From assembly GCF_015278315.1 (NCBI RefSeq), contig NZ_JADIJE010000002.1, forward strand, positions 490,501-554,500: DNA of 64,000 nucleotides, written 5' to 3'. How positions within the stretch are numbered: the first letter of the stretch is position 1; the number at the start of each line of letters is the position of its first letter. This DNA comes from Microbacterium ureisolvens (GTDB lineage: Bacteria > Actinomycetota > Actinomycetes > Actinomycetales > Microbacteriaceae). The notes under the pieces were generated by a model that searched no databases, was not told the DNA's origin, and saw only the letters and a program-made list of their open reading frames with translations. Below, in pieces: positions 42,661 to 51,639 of the stretch. The translations under genes were made by a program, and so were the position numbers.

Positions 42661-43404
42661 TCAGCGCTGTCGGCCGAGCCACTGCGCGAAGGTCTCCGTG
42701 CCGAGCACCGCACCGGGGGCCGGAAGCGCGAAGCCGGCGCGCATGCCCTTCATCTGCGCGCCCGGAAGGCTGACGGAGGGCACCCAGCCCCGGTGCCCCG
42801 TACGACGGGCGTAGGCCTTCACCATCTCGTCGAGCCGCTCCTCGCGCGGACCCGCGAGGTCGGCGGCGCGTCCCTGCGGCGGGCGTGCGGCGAGGCCCGC
42901 GAGATGCGCCCCCACCTCGCGCGCGGCGATGGGCTGCACCCGCGCCCGCGGCGCGACATGCAGCGGCCCGACCTTCGCGCGCTCGAACAGCTGACCCGCG
43001 AACTCGTGGAACTGCGTCGCGCGCAGGATCGTCCAGGGCACGGCGGACCCCTGGAGGACGCGCTCCTGTGCGAGCTTGCCGGCGTAGTAGTCGTGCGGCA
43101 TCCGGTCGATCCCCACGATCGACAGCAGCACCACGTGGCGCGCGCCCGCGCGCTCCGCCGCCGCGACCAGATTGCCGGTCGCGGTCTCGAAGAAGCGCGT
43201 GGCCGCGTCGGCCGACAACGTCGACACGTTCGCCGTGTCGACGACCGCATCCGCCCCCGCGAGCGCGGCGTCGAGCCCGGCGCCGGTGGTGAGATCGACC
43301 CCTGCGCCGCGGCTGAGCACGACGGCGTCGTGCCCCTCCGCGCGCAGCGATTCCACGACGTGGTGTCCGACGACGCCCGTTCCTCCGGCGACCGCGATCC
43401 TCAT
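42661..43404 (-). CDS. NmrA-like NAD(P)-binding protein, paralogue 2
   Basis: The 247-residue duplicate of the preceding entry has V-A-G-G-T-G-V-V-G, L-L-S-I-V-G, Y-Y-A-G-K-L-A-Q-E and W-T-I-L-R-A-T-Q-F-H-E-F all conserved. ATG 43404 has a GAGGAG RBS. It is divergent from the ECF41 sigma factor gene. The intergenic region carries a match to the published ECF41 promoter pointing at this gene, so it is the likely sigma-dependent target (the epimerase member of the COE partner class). The two paralogues lie 186 bases apart and may be cotranscribed. Confidence 0.87.
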   Translation of the reverse strand: MRIAVAGGTGVVGHHVVESLRAEGHDAVVLSRGAGVDLTTGAGLDAALAGADAVVDTANVSTLSADAATRFFETATGNLVAAAERAGARHVVLLSIVGIDRMPHDYYAGKLAQERVLQGSAVPWTILRATQFHEFAGQLFERAKVGPLHVAPRARVQPIAAREVGAHLAGLAARPPQGRAADLAGPREERLDEMVKAYARRTGHRGWVPSVSLPGAQMKGMRAGFALPAPGAVLGTETFAQWLGRQR

Positions 43405-43451
43405 GACATGACTCCTCTCGTCCCGCCCGCTGCGGGGTGCTTCGAAGATCC

Positions 43452-43478
43452 GACGACGCAGCGCGCGAGAATGTGAGC
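43452..43478 (-). promoter_or_regulatory. ECF41-type promoter driving the NmrA-like genes
   Basis: On the minus strand GCTCACA (43478-43472), 16 bases, CGTC (43455-43452). The published ECF41 consensus is TGTCACA-N16-CGTC, so spacing, the -10 box and five of seven -35 bases agree. It lies about 48 bases before ATG 43404. Confidence 0.65.
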
Positions 43479-43532
43479 GCAAGCCCCCGGACGCGCCGGC
43501 TGAGAGGCCGGCCAAGCGAGAAGGAGCAACGG

Positions 43533-44414
43533 ATGCCGCCGATCGACGAGGTCGAGAGCGAGCGACGCTCGCTGCTCGGTCTCTGCTACCGCATGCTCGG
43601 CACGGTCGCCGACGCCGAGGACGCCGTGCAGGAGACGTACGTGCGGTGGTACCGCCTGCCCGAGGCCGAGCGGGCCGCCATTCGCAACCCCGGGGCGTGG
43701 CTCACGAGGGTGGCGGGTCGCGTGTGCCTCGACATGCTGGGGTCGGCGCGTGCGCGGCGCGAGCGGTACGTCGGCGAGTGGCTGCCCGAGCCGGTGCCCG
43801 GTGACTCGCCGCTCGCGGCCACGGTGTCTGTCGATCCGATCGACCGCGTGACGCTCGACGACTCCGTGTCGATGGCGCTGCTGGTGATGCTGGAGTCGCT
43901 CACGCCCGCCGAACGCGTCGCGTTCGTCCTCCACGACGTGTTCGCGGTGCCCTTCGGCGAGATCGCCGAGGCCGTGGGGCGCAGTCCCGAGGCGGTGCGC
44001 CAGTTGGCCTCGCAGGCGCGGCGCCGGGTGCGCGAGCACCGCGCGGGCACCGCGACGCGCGAGCAGCACGACGCCGTCGCCCGCGCGTTCGCTTCGGCGG
44101 CGTCGACGGGCGACTTCGACGCGCTCGTATCGGTGCTCGACCCCGACGTCGTGCTCCGCTCCGACGGCGGCGGACGCGTCTCGGCGGCGCGGCGCCCGGT
44201 GCTCGGCGCCGACCGCGTGGCGCGGTTCCTCCTCGGACTGCCCCGGCTGGAGCCGGGTGCCGTGCTCGCACCCATCCAGACGCCGGACGGCGTGGGCTTC
44301 CTGGCCATGGTCGACGGCCGGACGATCGCCGTCTTCTCGCTGCGCGTGAGCGGCGGCGCGATCACCGACGTCTACGTGATGCGCAACCCCGACAAGCTGA
44401 CCCAATGGGCCTGA
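43533..44414 (+). CDS. ECF41-family RNA polymerase sigma factor with SnoaL-like C-terminal domain
   Basis: The 293-residue protein has sigma2 with L-C-Y-R-M-L-G-T-V-A-D-A-E-D-A-V-Q-E-T-Y and sigma4 with L-T-P-A-E-R-V-A-F-V-L-H-D-V-F, followed by a SnoaL-like extension that modulates activity in place of an anti-sigma factor. The three ECF41 hallmarks are all present: W-L-P-E-P in the linker, D-G-G-G-R, and N-P-D-K-L at the end. ATG 43533 has a GAAGGAG RBS. The start codon itself lies within an ACGGATGCCGC repeat. Its target promoter is in the divergent intergenic region. Confidence 0.93.
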   Translation: MPPIDEVESERRSLLGLCYRMLGTVADAEDAVQETYVRWYRLPEAERAAIRNPGAWLTRVAGRVCLDMLGSARARRERYVGEWLPEPVPGDSPLAATVSVDPIDRVTLDDSVSMALLVMLESLTPAERVAFVLHDVFAVPFGEIAEAVGRSPEAVRQLASQARRRVREHRAGTATREQHDAVARAFASAASTGDFDALVSVLDPDVVLRSDGGGRVSAARRPVLGADRVARFLLGLPRLEPGAVLAPIQTPDGVGFLAMVDGRTIAVFSLRVSGGAITDVYVMRNPDKLTQWA

Positions 44415-44448
44415 GAACAGGACGTTCGGCGGTGTGAGAGCGTTCGGT

Positions 44449-44454
44449 TAGCGT
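44449..44454 (+). promoter_or_regulatory. -10 box of leaderless S9-peptidase promoter
   Basis: TAGCGT, 7 bases before ATG 44462. It favours ATG 44462 over GTG 44453, which overlaps the box. Confidence 0.5.
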
Positions 44455-44461
44455 GGAGCGC

Positions 44462-46609
44462 ATGGCGACGCCCTCCGACTCCACCCCGTTCGACTCGCTC
44501 ACCGACTACATCGCGCTTCCCCGAGTGGAGGCCCTGGCCCTCTCGCCCGACGGCACGACCGCCGTGCTCACGGTGGCGGCCCTCAAGAAGGACGGCACCG
44601 GCTACGAGCGGGCGCTGTGGGCGGTGCCCGCCGCGGGGGGCGGCACGCCGCGCCGGCTGACCCGCTCGGCCAAGGGCGAGGCGGGCGCGGCGTTCACGGG
44701 AAGCGGCGACATCCTCTTCGTCTCCGCCCGCCCCGACGCCGAGGCCGACGCCGACGACGAGTCCGGCCAGCTGTGGCTGCTTCCCGCCGCGGGCGGCGAG
44801 GCGCGGCCGATCACCCGGCTCGCCGGCGGCGTCGACGGGATCACCGCCACCGCCGACGCCTCCGACCGCATCGTGATCGCCGCCTCACTCCTTCCCGGCG
44901 CCGACTCGCTCGAGGGCGAGGCGGCGCTGCGCGCCAAGCGCAAGGAGAAGAAGGTCTCGGCGATCCTGCACGACACCTACCCCGTGCGCTACTGGGACCA
45001 CGACCTCGGTCCCGCGCAGCCGCATCTCTTCGCCCTCGACCTCGACGACCTCGAGGACTCGATCGCCGCGGTCGTCGCCGAGGCCGCGGCCGCGCGCGAG
45101 GAGGCCGCGGAGGCGCTCACCGCTGCCGCGGACGCCGAGCCCCCGGCATCCGTCGCCGACGAGAAGCCCTATCCCGTCACCCTTCCGCGCCCGCGCGACC
45201 TCACCCCGAAGCCGGGCCGCGCCGCCGACCACGCCGCGGGTGCGCTCACGCCCGACGGGGCGACGCTGGTGGTGTCGCTGGAGGAGCGCGAGCAGCGCGC
45301 CAGCCGCCGCGTCATCGTCGCGATCGACACCGTGACGGGGGAGCGCACCACTCTCTTCGACGAGGTCGACGTCGACTACGAGATGCCCGCCGTCAGCCAC
45401 GACGGTGCGCGCGTCGCCTATCTCCGCACCGTCAAGAGCAGCCCGGCGGCGCCGACCGACTACGAGGTGTGGATCGCGGACATCGACGGCTCCGAGCCGC
45501 GACGCATCGCGGCGGACTGGGACCGCTGGGCCTCGTCGCTGTCGTTCGCCGCCGACGACACCGCGCTGATCGCGACGGCCGACGACGACGGGCGGGGCCC
45601 GGTGTTCCGCCTGCCTCTGGACGGCGGTGCGGTCGAGCGCCTCACCGACGACGACTTCGCGTACGCCAACGTGCTGGTCGATCGCGCGTCAGGAGACCTC
45701 GTCGCGCTGCGCTCGTCATGGATCGTGCCGCCGCACCCCGTCCGCATCGGCCGAGACGGAAGCGTCACGCCGCTCGCGACGCCCGCCGCGACGCCGGCCG
45801 CGCCGGGCACGATCACCGAGGTGCAGGCGACCGCCGAAGACGGCGCGCGCGTGCGCGGCTGGCTGCTGCTGCCCGACGGCGCCTCGGCGGACGCCCCCGC
45901 TCCGCTGCTGCTGTGGATCCACGGCGGTCCTCTCAACAGCTGGAACGCGTGGAGCTGGCGCTGGGCGCCGCTGCTCGCGGTCGCGCGCGGCTACGCCGTG
46001 CTGCTTCCCGACCCCGCCCTGTCGACCGGCTACGGCCTGGACTTCATCGCGCGGGGCTGGAACAGCTGGGGCGGCAAGCCGTACACCGACCTGCTCGCGA
46101 TCACCGACGAAGTCGAGGCGCGTGAGGACATCGACCAGACCCGCACCGCGGCGATGGGCGGCTCGTTCGGCGGCTACATGGCCAACTGGGTCGCGGGTCA
46201 CACCGACCGGTTCCAGGCGATCGTGACCCACGCGAGCCTGTGGGCCCTCGATCAGTTCGCCGGCACGACCGACAGCTCCGAGTACTGGCAGCGCATCTTC
46301 ACGCCCGAAGCCATGCTCGAGCACTCGCCGCACCAGTTCGTCGCCGACATCCGCACGCCGCTGCTGGTCATCCACGGCGACAAGGACTACCGCGTGCCGA
46401 TCGGGGAAGGGCTGCGGCTGTGGTCGGAGCTCGCCGAGCACCACGCCGACGAGGAGGGACGGATGCCGCATCGCTTCCTGTACTTCCCCGACGAGAACCA
46501 CTGGGTGCTCAAGCCCCAGCACGCGGTGGTCTGGTACGAGACGGTGTTCGCGTTCCTGGCCGAGCACGTGCGCGGCGAGGAGTTCCAGCGGCCCGAGCTG
46601 CTCGGGTAG
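44462..46609 (+). CDS. S9 family peptidase (acylaminoacyl-peptidase/prolyl oligopeptidase-like)
   Basis: The 715-residue cytoplasmic serine peptidase has an N-terminal seven-bladed beta propeller (about 1-430) and an alpha/beta hydrolase domain with the catalytic Ser in G-G-S-F-G-G-Y-M-A-N, Asp in H-G-D-K-D-Y-R-V-P, and His in D-E-N-H-W-V. It trims short peptides, often N-acylated or Pro-containing. An Ala/Glu-rich insert (about 195-235) lies in the propeller. No signal peptide is visible. It is monocistronic and followed by a REP-like repeat block. Confidence 0.92.
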   Translation: MATPSDSTPFDSLTDYIALPRVEALALSPDGTTAVLTVAALKKDGTGYERALWAVPAAGGGTPRRLTRSAKGEAGAAFTGSGDILFVSARPDAEADADDESGQLWLLPAAGGEARPITRLAGGVDGITATADASDRIVIAASLLPGADSLEGEAALRAKRKEKKVSAILHDTYPVRYWDHDLGPAQPHLFALDLDDLEDSIAAVVAEAAAAREEAAEALTAAADAEPPASVADEKPYPVTLPRPRDLTPKPGRAADHAAGALTPDGATLVVSLEEREQRASRRVIVAIDTVTGERTTLFDEVDVDYEMPAVSHDGARVAYLRTVKSSPAAPTDYEVWIADIDGSEPRRIAADWDRWASSLSFAADDTALIATADDDGRGPVFRLPLDGGAVERLTDDDFAYANVLVDRASGDLVALRSSWIVPPHPVRIGRDGSVTPLATPAATPAAPGTITEVQATAEDGARVRGWLLLPDGASADAPAPLLLWIHGGPLNSWNAWSWRWAPLLAVARGYAVLLPDPALSTGYGLDFIARGWNSWGGKPYTDLLAITDEVEAREDIDQTRTAAMGGSFGGYMANWVAGHTDRFQAIVTHASLWALDQFAGTTDSSEYWQRIFTPEAMLEHSPHQFVADIRTPLLVIHGDKDYRVPIGEGLRLWSELAEHHADEEGRMPHRFLYFPDENHWVLKPQHAVVWYETVFAFLAEHVRGEEFQRPELLG

Positions 46610-46618
46610 TCCCGGGGC

Positions 46619-46747
46619 GTTTCGTCCCGGTCGCCGGCGCTCGCCCGGAACCACCGGCGGTCCCGTTTCGTCTCACTCGCTGGCGCTCGCTCGCTCAACG
46701 ACCGGTGGTCCCGTTTCGTCTCGCTCGCGAGCGAAGCGAGACGAAAC
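46619..46747. repeat. REP-like repeat block ending in a 13-bp hairpin
   Basis: GTTTCGTC begins three degenerate units at 46619, 46665 and 46713, a period of about 47 bases. The last ends in GTTTCGTCTCGCT (46713-46725) paired with AGCGAGACGAAAC (46735-46747). The block lies between two convergent genes and probably acts as a terminator. Confidence 0.75.
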
Positions 46748-46757
46748 GCGGGCGGAC

Positions 46758-47543
46758 TCAGTGGGGCGCGTGGTACTCGGTCTCGCCGCGCTTCCAGTAC
46801 CCCTTGACGATGATCTGATCGGCGTCGAGGCTCCACCGGTCGAGGAGGAGCGCCCGGCCCGGCTTCACGATCGACTGCTCCGCCGCGACGAACGCGAAGA
46901 CCGACCCGTCCGGTCGATCCTGCGCGTCGTGGGCGTCCAGGCGCGTCGCGAGCGCGGACCCCGCCGGCGCGTCGCCGCGGTGCACCTGCTCGACCACGAC
47001 ACCCGCCGGCGCGTCGATCGCGAGCTCGTGCGCGGCATCCGTCACCTCCACGAGGATGCGGCCGACGGCGTCCGGGTCCATCGCCTGGGCGAAGCGCCGC
47101 ATCGCCGGCACGGCCGTCTCGTCTCCCGCCAGCAGCCAGGCGTCGGGACGCCCCGTGAGCACCTTCGAGCCGCGCGGACCGCCGACCCCCGCGAGCCCGC
47201 CGAGTGGCGCGGTCGCCGCCCACGCCGCAGCGACGCCGGCCGTGCCCGCGGACGGGTCGCCGTGGATCGCGAACTCGAGGTCGAGCCAGTCCTCGCCCCA
47301 TGCGAGCGGGGTGTACTCGCGGCTGGGTGCGGCGCGGAGCTCTTCGACGGTCTGCGGGTCGCCGTCGGGGAAGAAGATGCGGATGTGGTCGTCAGCGCCC
47401 AGCGACGTGAAGCCGGCGAGTTCGGGGCCCTGCAGCCGCACGCGCACGTACGAGCGCGTCAGCCACTCGCGCGCGACGAGCGTCGCGCGACGGAAGCGCA
47501 GCTCGAGGCCGGTCGGCTCCAGCGTGAAGGTCGTGGAAGTCAT
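46758..47543 (-). CDS. Siderophore-interacting protein (flavin-dependent ferric-siderophore reductase)
   Basis: It reduces iron from imported siderophores. The 261-residue protein has the FAD-binding S-R-E-Y-T-P-L-A-W, the nucleotide domain with L-L-A-G-D-E-T-A-V-P-A, and the C-terminal family ending G-Y-W-K-R-G-E-T-E-Y-H. ATG 47543 has an AAGGAGAA RBS; an in-frame ATG at 47573 overlapping the ABC ATPase stop (ATGA) is the alternative. It is the last gene of the iron uptake operon. Confidence 0.9.
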   Translation of the reverse strand: MTSTTFTLEPTGLELRFRRATLVAREWLTRSYVRVRLQGPELAGFTSLGADDHIRIFFPDGDPQTVEELRAAPSREYTPLAWGEDWLDLEFAIHGDPSAGTAGVAAAWAATAPLGGLAGVGGPRGSKVLTGRPDAWLLAGDETAVPAMRRFAQAMDPDAVGRILVEVTDAAHELAIDAPAGVVVEQVHRGDAPAGSALATRLDAHDAQDRPDGSVFAFVAAEQSIVKPGRALLLDRWSLDADQIIVKGYWKRGETEYHAPH

Positions 47544-47569
47544 GGGTTCTCCTTGGTGGTTCTGTTCGG

Positions 47570-48322
47570 TCATTCCCACAGCACGATCGGTCGGCCGTCG
47601 ATCGCGGCCACGCGCGCGGGGGTGTCGTAGAGGGCGGCGAGCCGCTCGGAGGTGACGACCTCGCTCACCGGACCATGGTGCACGACGCGGCCGTCGCGCA
47701 TCGCGACGATGTCGTCGGCGTACTGCGCGGCGACGTTGATGTCGTGCAGCACGACGACCACCGTCATCCGTCGCTCGTCGGCCAGGCGGCGCACCAGCTT
47801 CATGAGCGAGACGCCGTGACGGGGGTCGAGATTGTTGAGCGGCTCGTCGAGCAGCAGGTGGTCGGTGTCCTGCGCGAGTGCCATGGCCACGAACGCGCGC
47901 TGGCGCTGACCTCCCGACAGCTCGTCGAGGAAGCGGTCGCGCACGGCGTCGAGGTCGAGCAGCTCGATCGCCCGGTCGACGTGCTCGCGGTCGTCGCGGC
48001 TGCGGCCCGACCCGCCGTGGGGGAACCGCCCGTAAGCGACGAGGTCAGAGACGCTCAGCCTGATCGCGAGGTGGTTGTCCTGGCGCAAGATCGCGAGGCG
48101 CCGCGCCAGATCGCGGGTCTTCGTCGTCGCGACGTCGAGGCCGTCGACCGAGATCCGGCCTCCGTCGGTGCCTGTCAGGCGGCCGATCGCGGCGAGCAGC
48201 GTCGACTTGCCGGCACCGTTCGGCCCGATGATGGCCGTGACGCCGGGACGGATGCGGACCGACACGTCGTCGACGGCGACGAGCGCCCCGTGACGCTTGA
48301 CGACGGATTCGGTGAGGATCAT
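47570..48322 (-). CDS. Ferric-siderophore ABC transporter ATPase (FecE/FepC-like)
   Basis: The 250-residue ATPase has Walker A G-P-N-G-A-G-K-S-T, signature L-S-G-G-Q-R-Q-R, Walker B L-L-L-D-E-P and a switch His in V-L-H-D-I-N. The R-Q-D-N-H region matches FecE-type proteins of the FecBCDE class. Its start overlaps the permease stop (TGATG), so it is translationally coupled. Within the operon it energises the two FecCD-type permeases. Confidence 0.92.
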   Translation of the reverse strand: MILTESVVKRHGALVAVDDVSVRIRPGVTAIIGPNGAGKSTLLAAIGRLTGTDGGRISVDGLDVATTKTRDLARRLAILRQDNHLAIRLSVSDLVAYGRFPHGGSGRSRDDREHVDRAIELLDLDAVRDRFLDELSGGQRQRAFVAMALAQDTDHLLLDEPLNNLDPRHGVSLMKLVRRLADERRMTVVVVLHDINVAAQYADDIVAMRDGRVVHHGPVSEVVTSERLAALYDTPARVAAIDGRPIVLWE

Positions 48323-49314
48323 CAGCGGGCCCTTCCCGTGAGAACGAGGACGATGAAGAACAGCCCGCCGACGAACTCGATGACGATCGGCAGCTCGGTG
48401 CCGAAGCCGAGCACCCGGGCGAGGATCAGCTGCCCGCCGACGAGGGCGACCACGCCGATGCTGATCGCGGCGGGGATGCTGTGCAGATGCCGGTGACCCA
48501 CGGCGCCGTAGGCGAGGTTGGCGACGATGAGCCCGAAGAACGTCACCGGGCCGACGAGGGCGGTGGATGCCGCCACCATCGCGGCGATGACCACCACGAC
48601 GTGCATCACCACACGGCGGTGGTCGACGCCGAGCGAGATCGCGGTGCCCTCGCCGAGCGAGAGCACGTCGAGCTCTCGGCGCACCGGCCACAGTGAGACG
48701 AGCGCGACGGCGACGAGGATACCGGTCGGCACGAGCAGTTCACGGTCGACCGCGGTGAAGCTCGCGAAGGTGAGGTTCTGGAGGATTGCGAAGGTGTCGG
48801 GATCCAGCAGCCGCTGCAGGAATCCCGTGACGGAGCGGAACAGCACACCGAGTACGAGACCGGCGAGCACGATCACGTGGAGGTCGAGCCGGCGCCGCAG
48901 GAACAGCCACCAGTACAGCAGCACGACCGAGCCCGCCATCAGCACGAGCTCCACGAGCCACGAGGCGAGCGGCGGAGCCGACACCAGCAGCGCCGGGCCG
49001 ATCGCGAACGCCACCAGCGTCTGGATGGCGAGGAACACCGCGTCGAAGCCCATGATCCCCGGCGTCAGGATGCGGTTGGCGGTGATCGTCTGGAAGAGCA
49101 CCGTCGCCGCACCGACCGCCGCGGCGGCGATCACCATGCCGGCGACGGTCCGCCAGCGGAGGCCGAGCGCGTACTCCCATTTGCCGGGGAGGTCGGTGAA
49201 GAGGAAGAGCACCACGATCGCGACCGCCAGTCCGGTCAGCGCGATCAGCGCGCCGCTCGGGTGACGCAGCATGCGCGTGGCGCGGCGTGCGCCGTCGAGG
49301 AAGGTCGTCGTCAT
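48322..49314 (-). CDS. FecCD-type iron-siderophore permease 2
   Basis: The 330-residue polytopic permease has about nine hydrophobic segments. T-I-T-A-N-R-I-L-T-P-G-I-M-G-F-D is the usual early loop and V-G-P-V-T-F-F-G-L-I-V-A-N-L matches the conserved G-P-V-x-F-x-G-L motif that meets the ATPase. ATG 49314 overlaps the preceding permease gene by 4 bases (49311-49314). It pairs with the other FecCD subunit as a heterodimer. Confidence 0.9.
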   Translation of the reverse strand: MTTTFLDGARRATRMLRHPSGALIALTGLAVAIVVLFLFTDLPGKWEYALGLRWRTVAGMVIAAAAVGAATVLFQTITANRILTPGIMGFDAVFLAIQTLVAFAIGPALLVSAPPLASWLVELVLMAGSVVLLYWWLFLRRRLDLHVIVLAGLVLGVLFRSVTGFLQRLLDPDTFAILQNLTFASFTAVDRELLVPTGILVAVALVSLWPVRRELDVLSLGEGTAISLGVDHRRVVMHVVVVIAAMVAASTALVGPVTFFGLIVANLAYGAVGHRHLHSIPAAISIGVVALVGGQLILARVLGFGTELPIVIEFVGGLFFIVLVLTGRAR

Positions 49315-50282
49315 CGCGCCACCGCCCGTCCGGCGGGTGCGCGCCGCGGCCGGGGGGTCGCGGCGGCGGAAGGGCGGGCGGTCCCCAGGAGCAGCCACAG
49401 GAACACGACGCCGCCGAGCACGCCCATGACGATCGAGATCGGCAGCTCGAACGGGAACCGCACGACCCGCCCGATGATGTCGCACAGGAGCACGATCGCC
49501 GCGCCGAGCAGTGCGACCAGGGGAACCGCCCGGCGCATGTTGTCGCCGATCAGCCGGCTGACGATGTTCGGCGCGATGAGCCCGAGGAACGGCAGGGTGC
49601 CGGTCACGACCATGAGGATGCCGGTCACCACCGCGATGATCGTCACACCGATGCCCATCACCGCGCGGGTGTCCAGACCGAGGCCGCGGGCGGCGTCGTC
49701 GCCCAGCCCGGCCACGGTGAAGCGATCGGCCGCGATCCACGCGATGAGCGCGGCCGCAGCCGCGAGGTAGAGGATCTCGTAGCGGCCGCGGAGGATGCCC
49801 GAGAAGTCGCCGACGCTCCAGCTGAGGAGCTCCTGAAGCAGCTCGCTGCGGTAGGCGATGAACATCGTCACGGCGCCGATGACACCGCCGTACAGGATGC
49901 CGACGATGGGCACGAGCACGCTCGAGCGCGACGGGATCCGGCGGGCGAGGGCGAGGAAGCCGAAGACCCCGACGAGCGCGCCGACCGCGGCGAACAGCGC
50001 CTTGGCCCAGAGGGGCAACCCGGGAACGGACATGAGGACGGCCAGAAGCGCCAGGCTCGCGGCATCCGTCGCCCCCGTCGTTCCGGGCTCGACGAACCGG
50101 TTGCGCACGAGCAGCTGCATGATCAGGCCGGTGATCGCGAAGGCGGCACCGGCGAGGATGAGCGCGATCGTGCGCGGGATGCGGCTCGCGAACAGGATGA
50201 AGGCATCGAGTTCGGCGACGCCGATGAACAGCGAGATCGTCGCGAGGGCGGCCACGACGGCCACCCCCGCGACGATCCACAT
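49311..50282 (-). CDS. FecCD-type iron-siderophore permease 1
   Basis: The 323-residue polytopic permease has R-I-P-R-T-I-A-L-I-L-A-G-A-A-F-A-I-T-G and the later G-T-L-P-F-L-G-L-I-A-P-N-I-V-S-R-L, both FecCD hallmarks, and an Ala/Pro/Arg-rich tail. ATG 50282 begins directly in the first helix, which is rather early; the frame is open for some 16 codons upstream without ATG or GTG, so a non-standard start is possible. It lies 64 bases after the binding-protein gene in the same operon. Confidence 0.88.
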   Translation of the reverse strand: MWIVAGVAVVAALATISLFIGVAELDAFILFASRIPRTIALILAGAAFAITGLIMQLLVRNRFVEPGTTGATDAASLALLAVLMSVPGLPLWAKALFAAVGALVGVFGFLALARRIPSRSSVLVPIVGILYGGVIGAVTMFIAYRSELLQELLSWSVGDFSGILRGRYEILYLAAAAALIAWIAADRFTVAGLGDDAARGLGLDTRAVMGIGVTIIAVVTGILMVVTGTLPFLGLIAPNIVSRLIGDNMRRAVPLVALLGAAIVLLCDIIGRVVRFPFELPISIVMGVLGGVVFLWLLLGTARPSAAATPRPRRAPAGRAVAR

Positions 50283-50346
50283 GGTGGGGGAGAGGCGGGT
50301 CAGGACTCGGCGCTCCCCACGGAAAGGTCGTGCGTCATGCGGCGGC

Positions 50347-51381
50347 TCAGGCGGCGACGGCCTCGTGCACCGAGGTGAGCACGTTCTCGATGGCGGTGAG
50401 GCCGTTGATCACGATGTAGAGCTCGCTCGCGGGCAGGTACACGATGTGGTCCTCCGCAGCCGCCGTCGTCTGCGCGACCAGCTCGTTGTCGAGCGTCTCC
50501 TCGGCGCTCGAGCCCTCGCCGGTCGCAGCTCCGCGGTCGAACGCGAAGATCCAGTCGGGGTTCGCCGTGAGGATGAACTCGTTCGTGACGGTGTCGCCGT
50601 GCGGCGAGCCCTCGGCGCCCGGCAGGTCGGCGGCGGCGACGGCGGGCGTCCAGCCGAGCTCGTCGAAGACGTAGCCGAAGCGCGAGCCCTCGCCGAAGGC
50701 TCCGTACTCGCCGCCCGACACCGACAGCACGAGGGCGGTGCCCTCGGCCTCGGACTCGATGGTCTGAACAAGCTCCTCGATGTCGGCGGTGAGCTCCGCG
50801 ACCTCGTCCTCCTTGCCGAAGATCTCGCCCAGCTGCGCCGCGCGGTCGAGGCCGGCGCTGGGATCGAACGTGCCGGCGTAGGCGCCCGTGAGGTCGATCG
50901 TGGTCGCGATCTCGGAGAGCTCGTCGAACTGGCCCGTGCTGCGCGCGGCGGTCACGATGAGCTCGGGCTCGAGTTCGGCGACGGCCTCGAAGTCGGGCTC
51001 GAACAGTGTTCCGACCTTCGGAAGGTCGGCGTACTCCGACAGGTAGTCGGGCAGCACGATGTCGGGGATCCCCACGACCGCGTCACCTGCGCCGATGGCG
51101 TGCAGCGTGTCGAGCGTGGCGATGTCGAAGGTGACGACGGATGCCGGGTCGGCCGGCACCTCGACCGAATCGCGGGCGACCTCGGTGTCTTCCTGGTACG
51201 AGGACTCGCCGTCCTCCTCGACGAGCACCAGAGTCGGCTTGGCGTTCTCGACGACGACGGTCGAGGTCTCGGCGGCCTCGGCCGAGTCCTCCGACGCAGC
51301 CGACGAGGAGCATGCGGTGAGGGCGAGAGCGGTGACGCTCAGAGCAGCGGCGGGCAGGAGCAGGCGCGTTCTCATGTGCAT
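50347..51381 (-). CDS. Iron-siderophore substrate-binding lipoprotein
   Basis: The 344-residue protein has a lipoprotein signal with lipobox L-T-A-C near residue 24. A Ser/Ala/Glu-rich linker and a two-lobed binding domain follow (V-V-T-F-D-I-A-T-L-D-T-L-H-A-I-G, L-E-P-E-L-I-V-T-A-A-R-S), as in FatB/YclQ-type siderophore binders. It feeds the FecCD permeases downstream. A TAACCT box (51394-51389) lies 7 bases before ATG 51381 inside a DtxR box, so it is leaderless and iron-repressed. It is the first gene of the operon. Confidence 0.9.
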   Translation of the reverse strand: MHMRTRLLLPAAALSVTALALTACSSSAASEDSAEAAETSTVVVENAKPTLVLVEEDGESSYQEDTEVARDSVEVPADPASVVTFDIATLDTLHAIGAGDAVVGIPDIVLPDYLSEYADLPKVGTLFEPDFEAVAELEPELIVTAARSTGQFDELSEIATTIDLTGAYAGTFDPSAGLDRAAQLGEIFGKEDEVAELTADIEELVQTIESEAEGTALVLSVSGGEYGAFGEGSRFGYVFDELGWTPAVAAADLPGAEGSPHGDTVTNEFILTANPDWIFAFDRGAATGEGSSAEETLDNELVAQTTAAAEDHIVYLPASELYIVINGLTAIENVLTSVHEAVAA

Positions 51382-51386
51382 GAGGG

Positions 51387-51405
51387 TTAGGTTAGCCTAA
51401 CCATA
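51387..51405. promoter_or_regulatory. DtxR/IdeR iron box
   Basis: TTAGGTTAGCCTAACCATA matches the consensus TTAGGTTAGSCTAACCTAA at 17 of 19 positions. It overlaps the -10 box of the siderophore operon, predicting repression when iron is plentiful. Confidence 0.9.
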
Positions 51406-51639
51406 GAATCGGCGCGGCCTGATAGGGTGTCGCGCGCGGGGGAGAGCGCACCTCGACCGGCGGCGCGGCGGAACCGCAGGGGCGGGAGGCTTGCGCCGGG
51501 ACATGTCGGTCTGCCTCGGGCCGGGGCACGCCGGTCCCGCTCGGACCGTGGCGCCCCGGTGTCCGCCTCGCGCCGGTGCACGCCGGTCTCCGCGCGCGGC
51601 GGAGCCGGGTCCGCCGCGGAGCCGCGCCCGCGTCAGAGA

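Noticed and set aside
48322..50280. One 652-residue permease frame
   Set aside because: The upstream part is out of frame with the clearly conserved FecCD gene at 49311-50282; two separate permeases with a 4-base overlap fit better.
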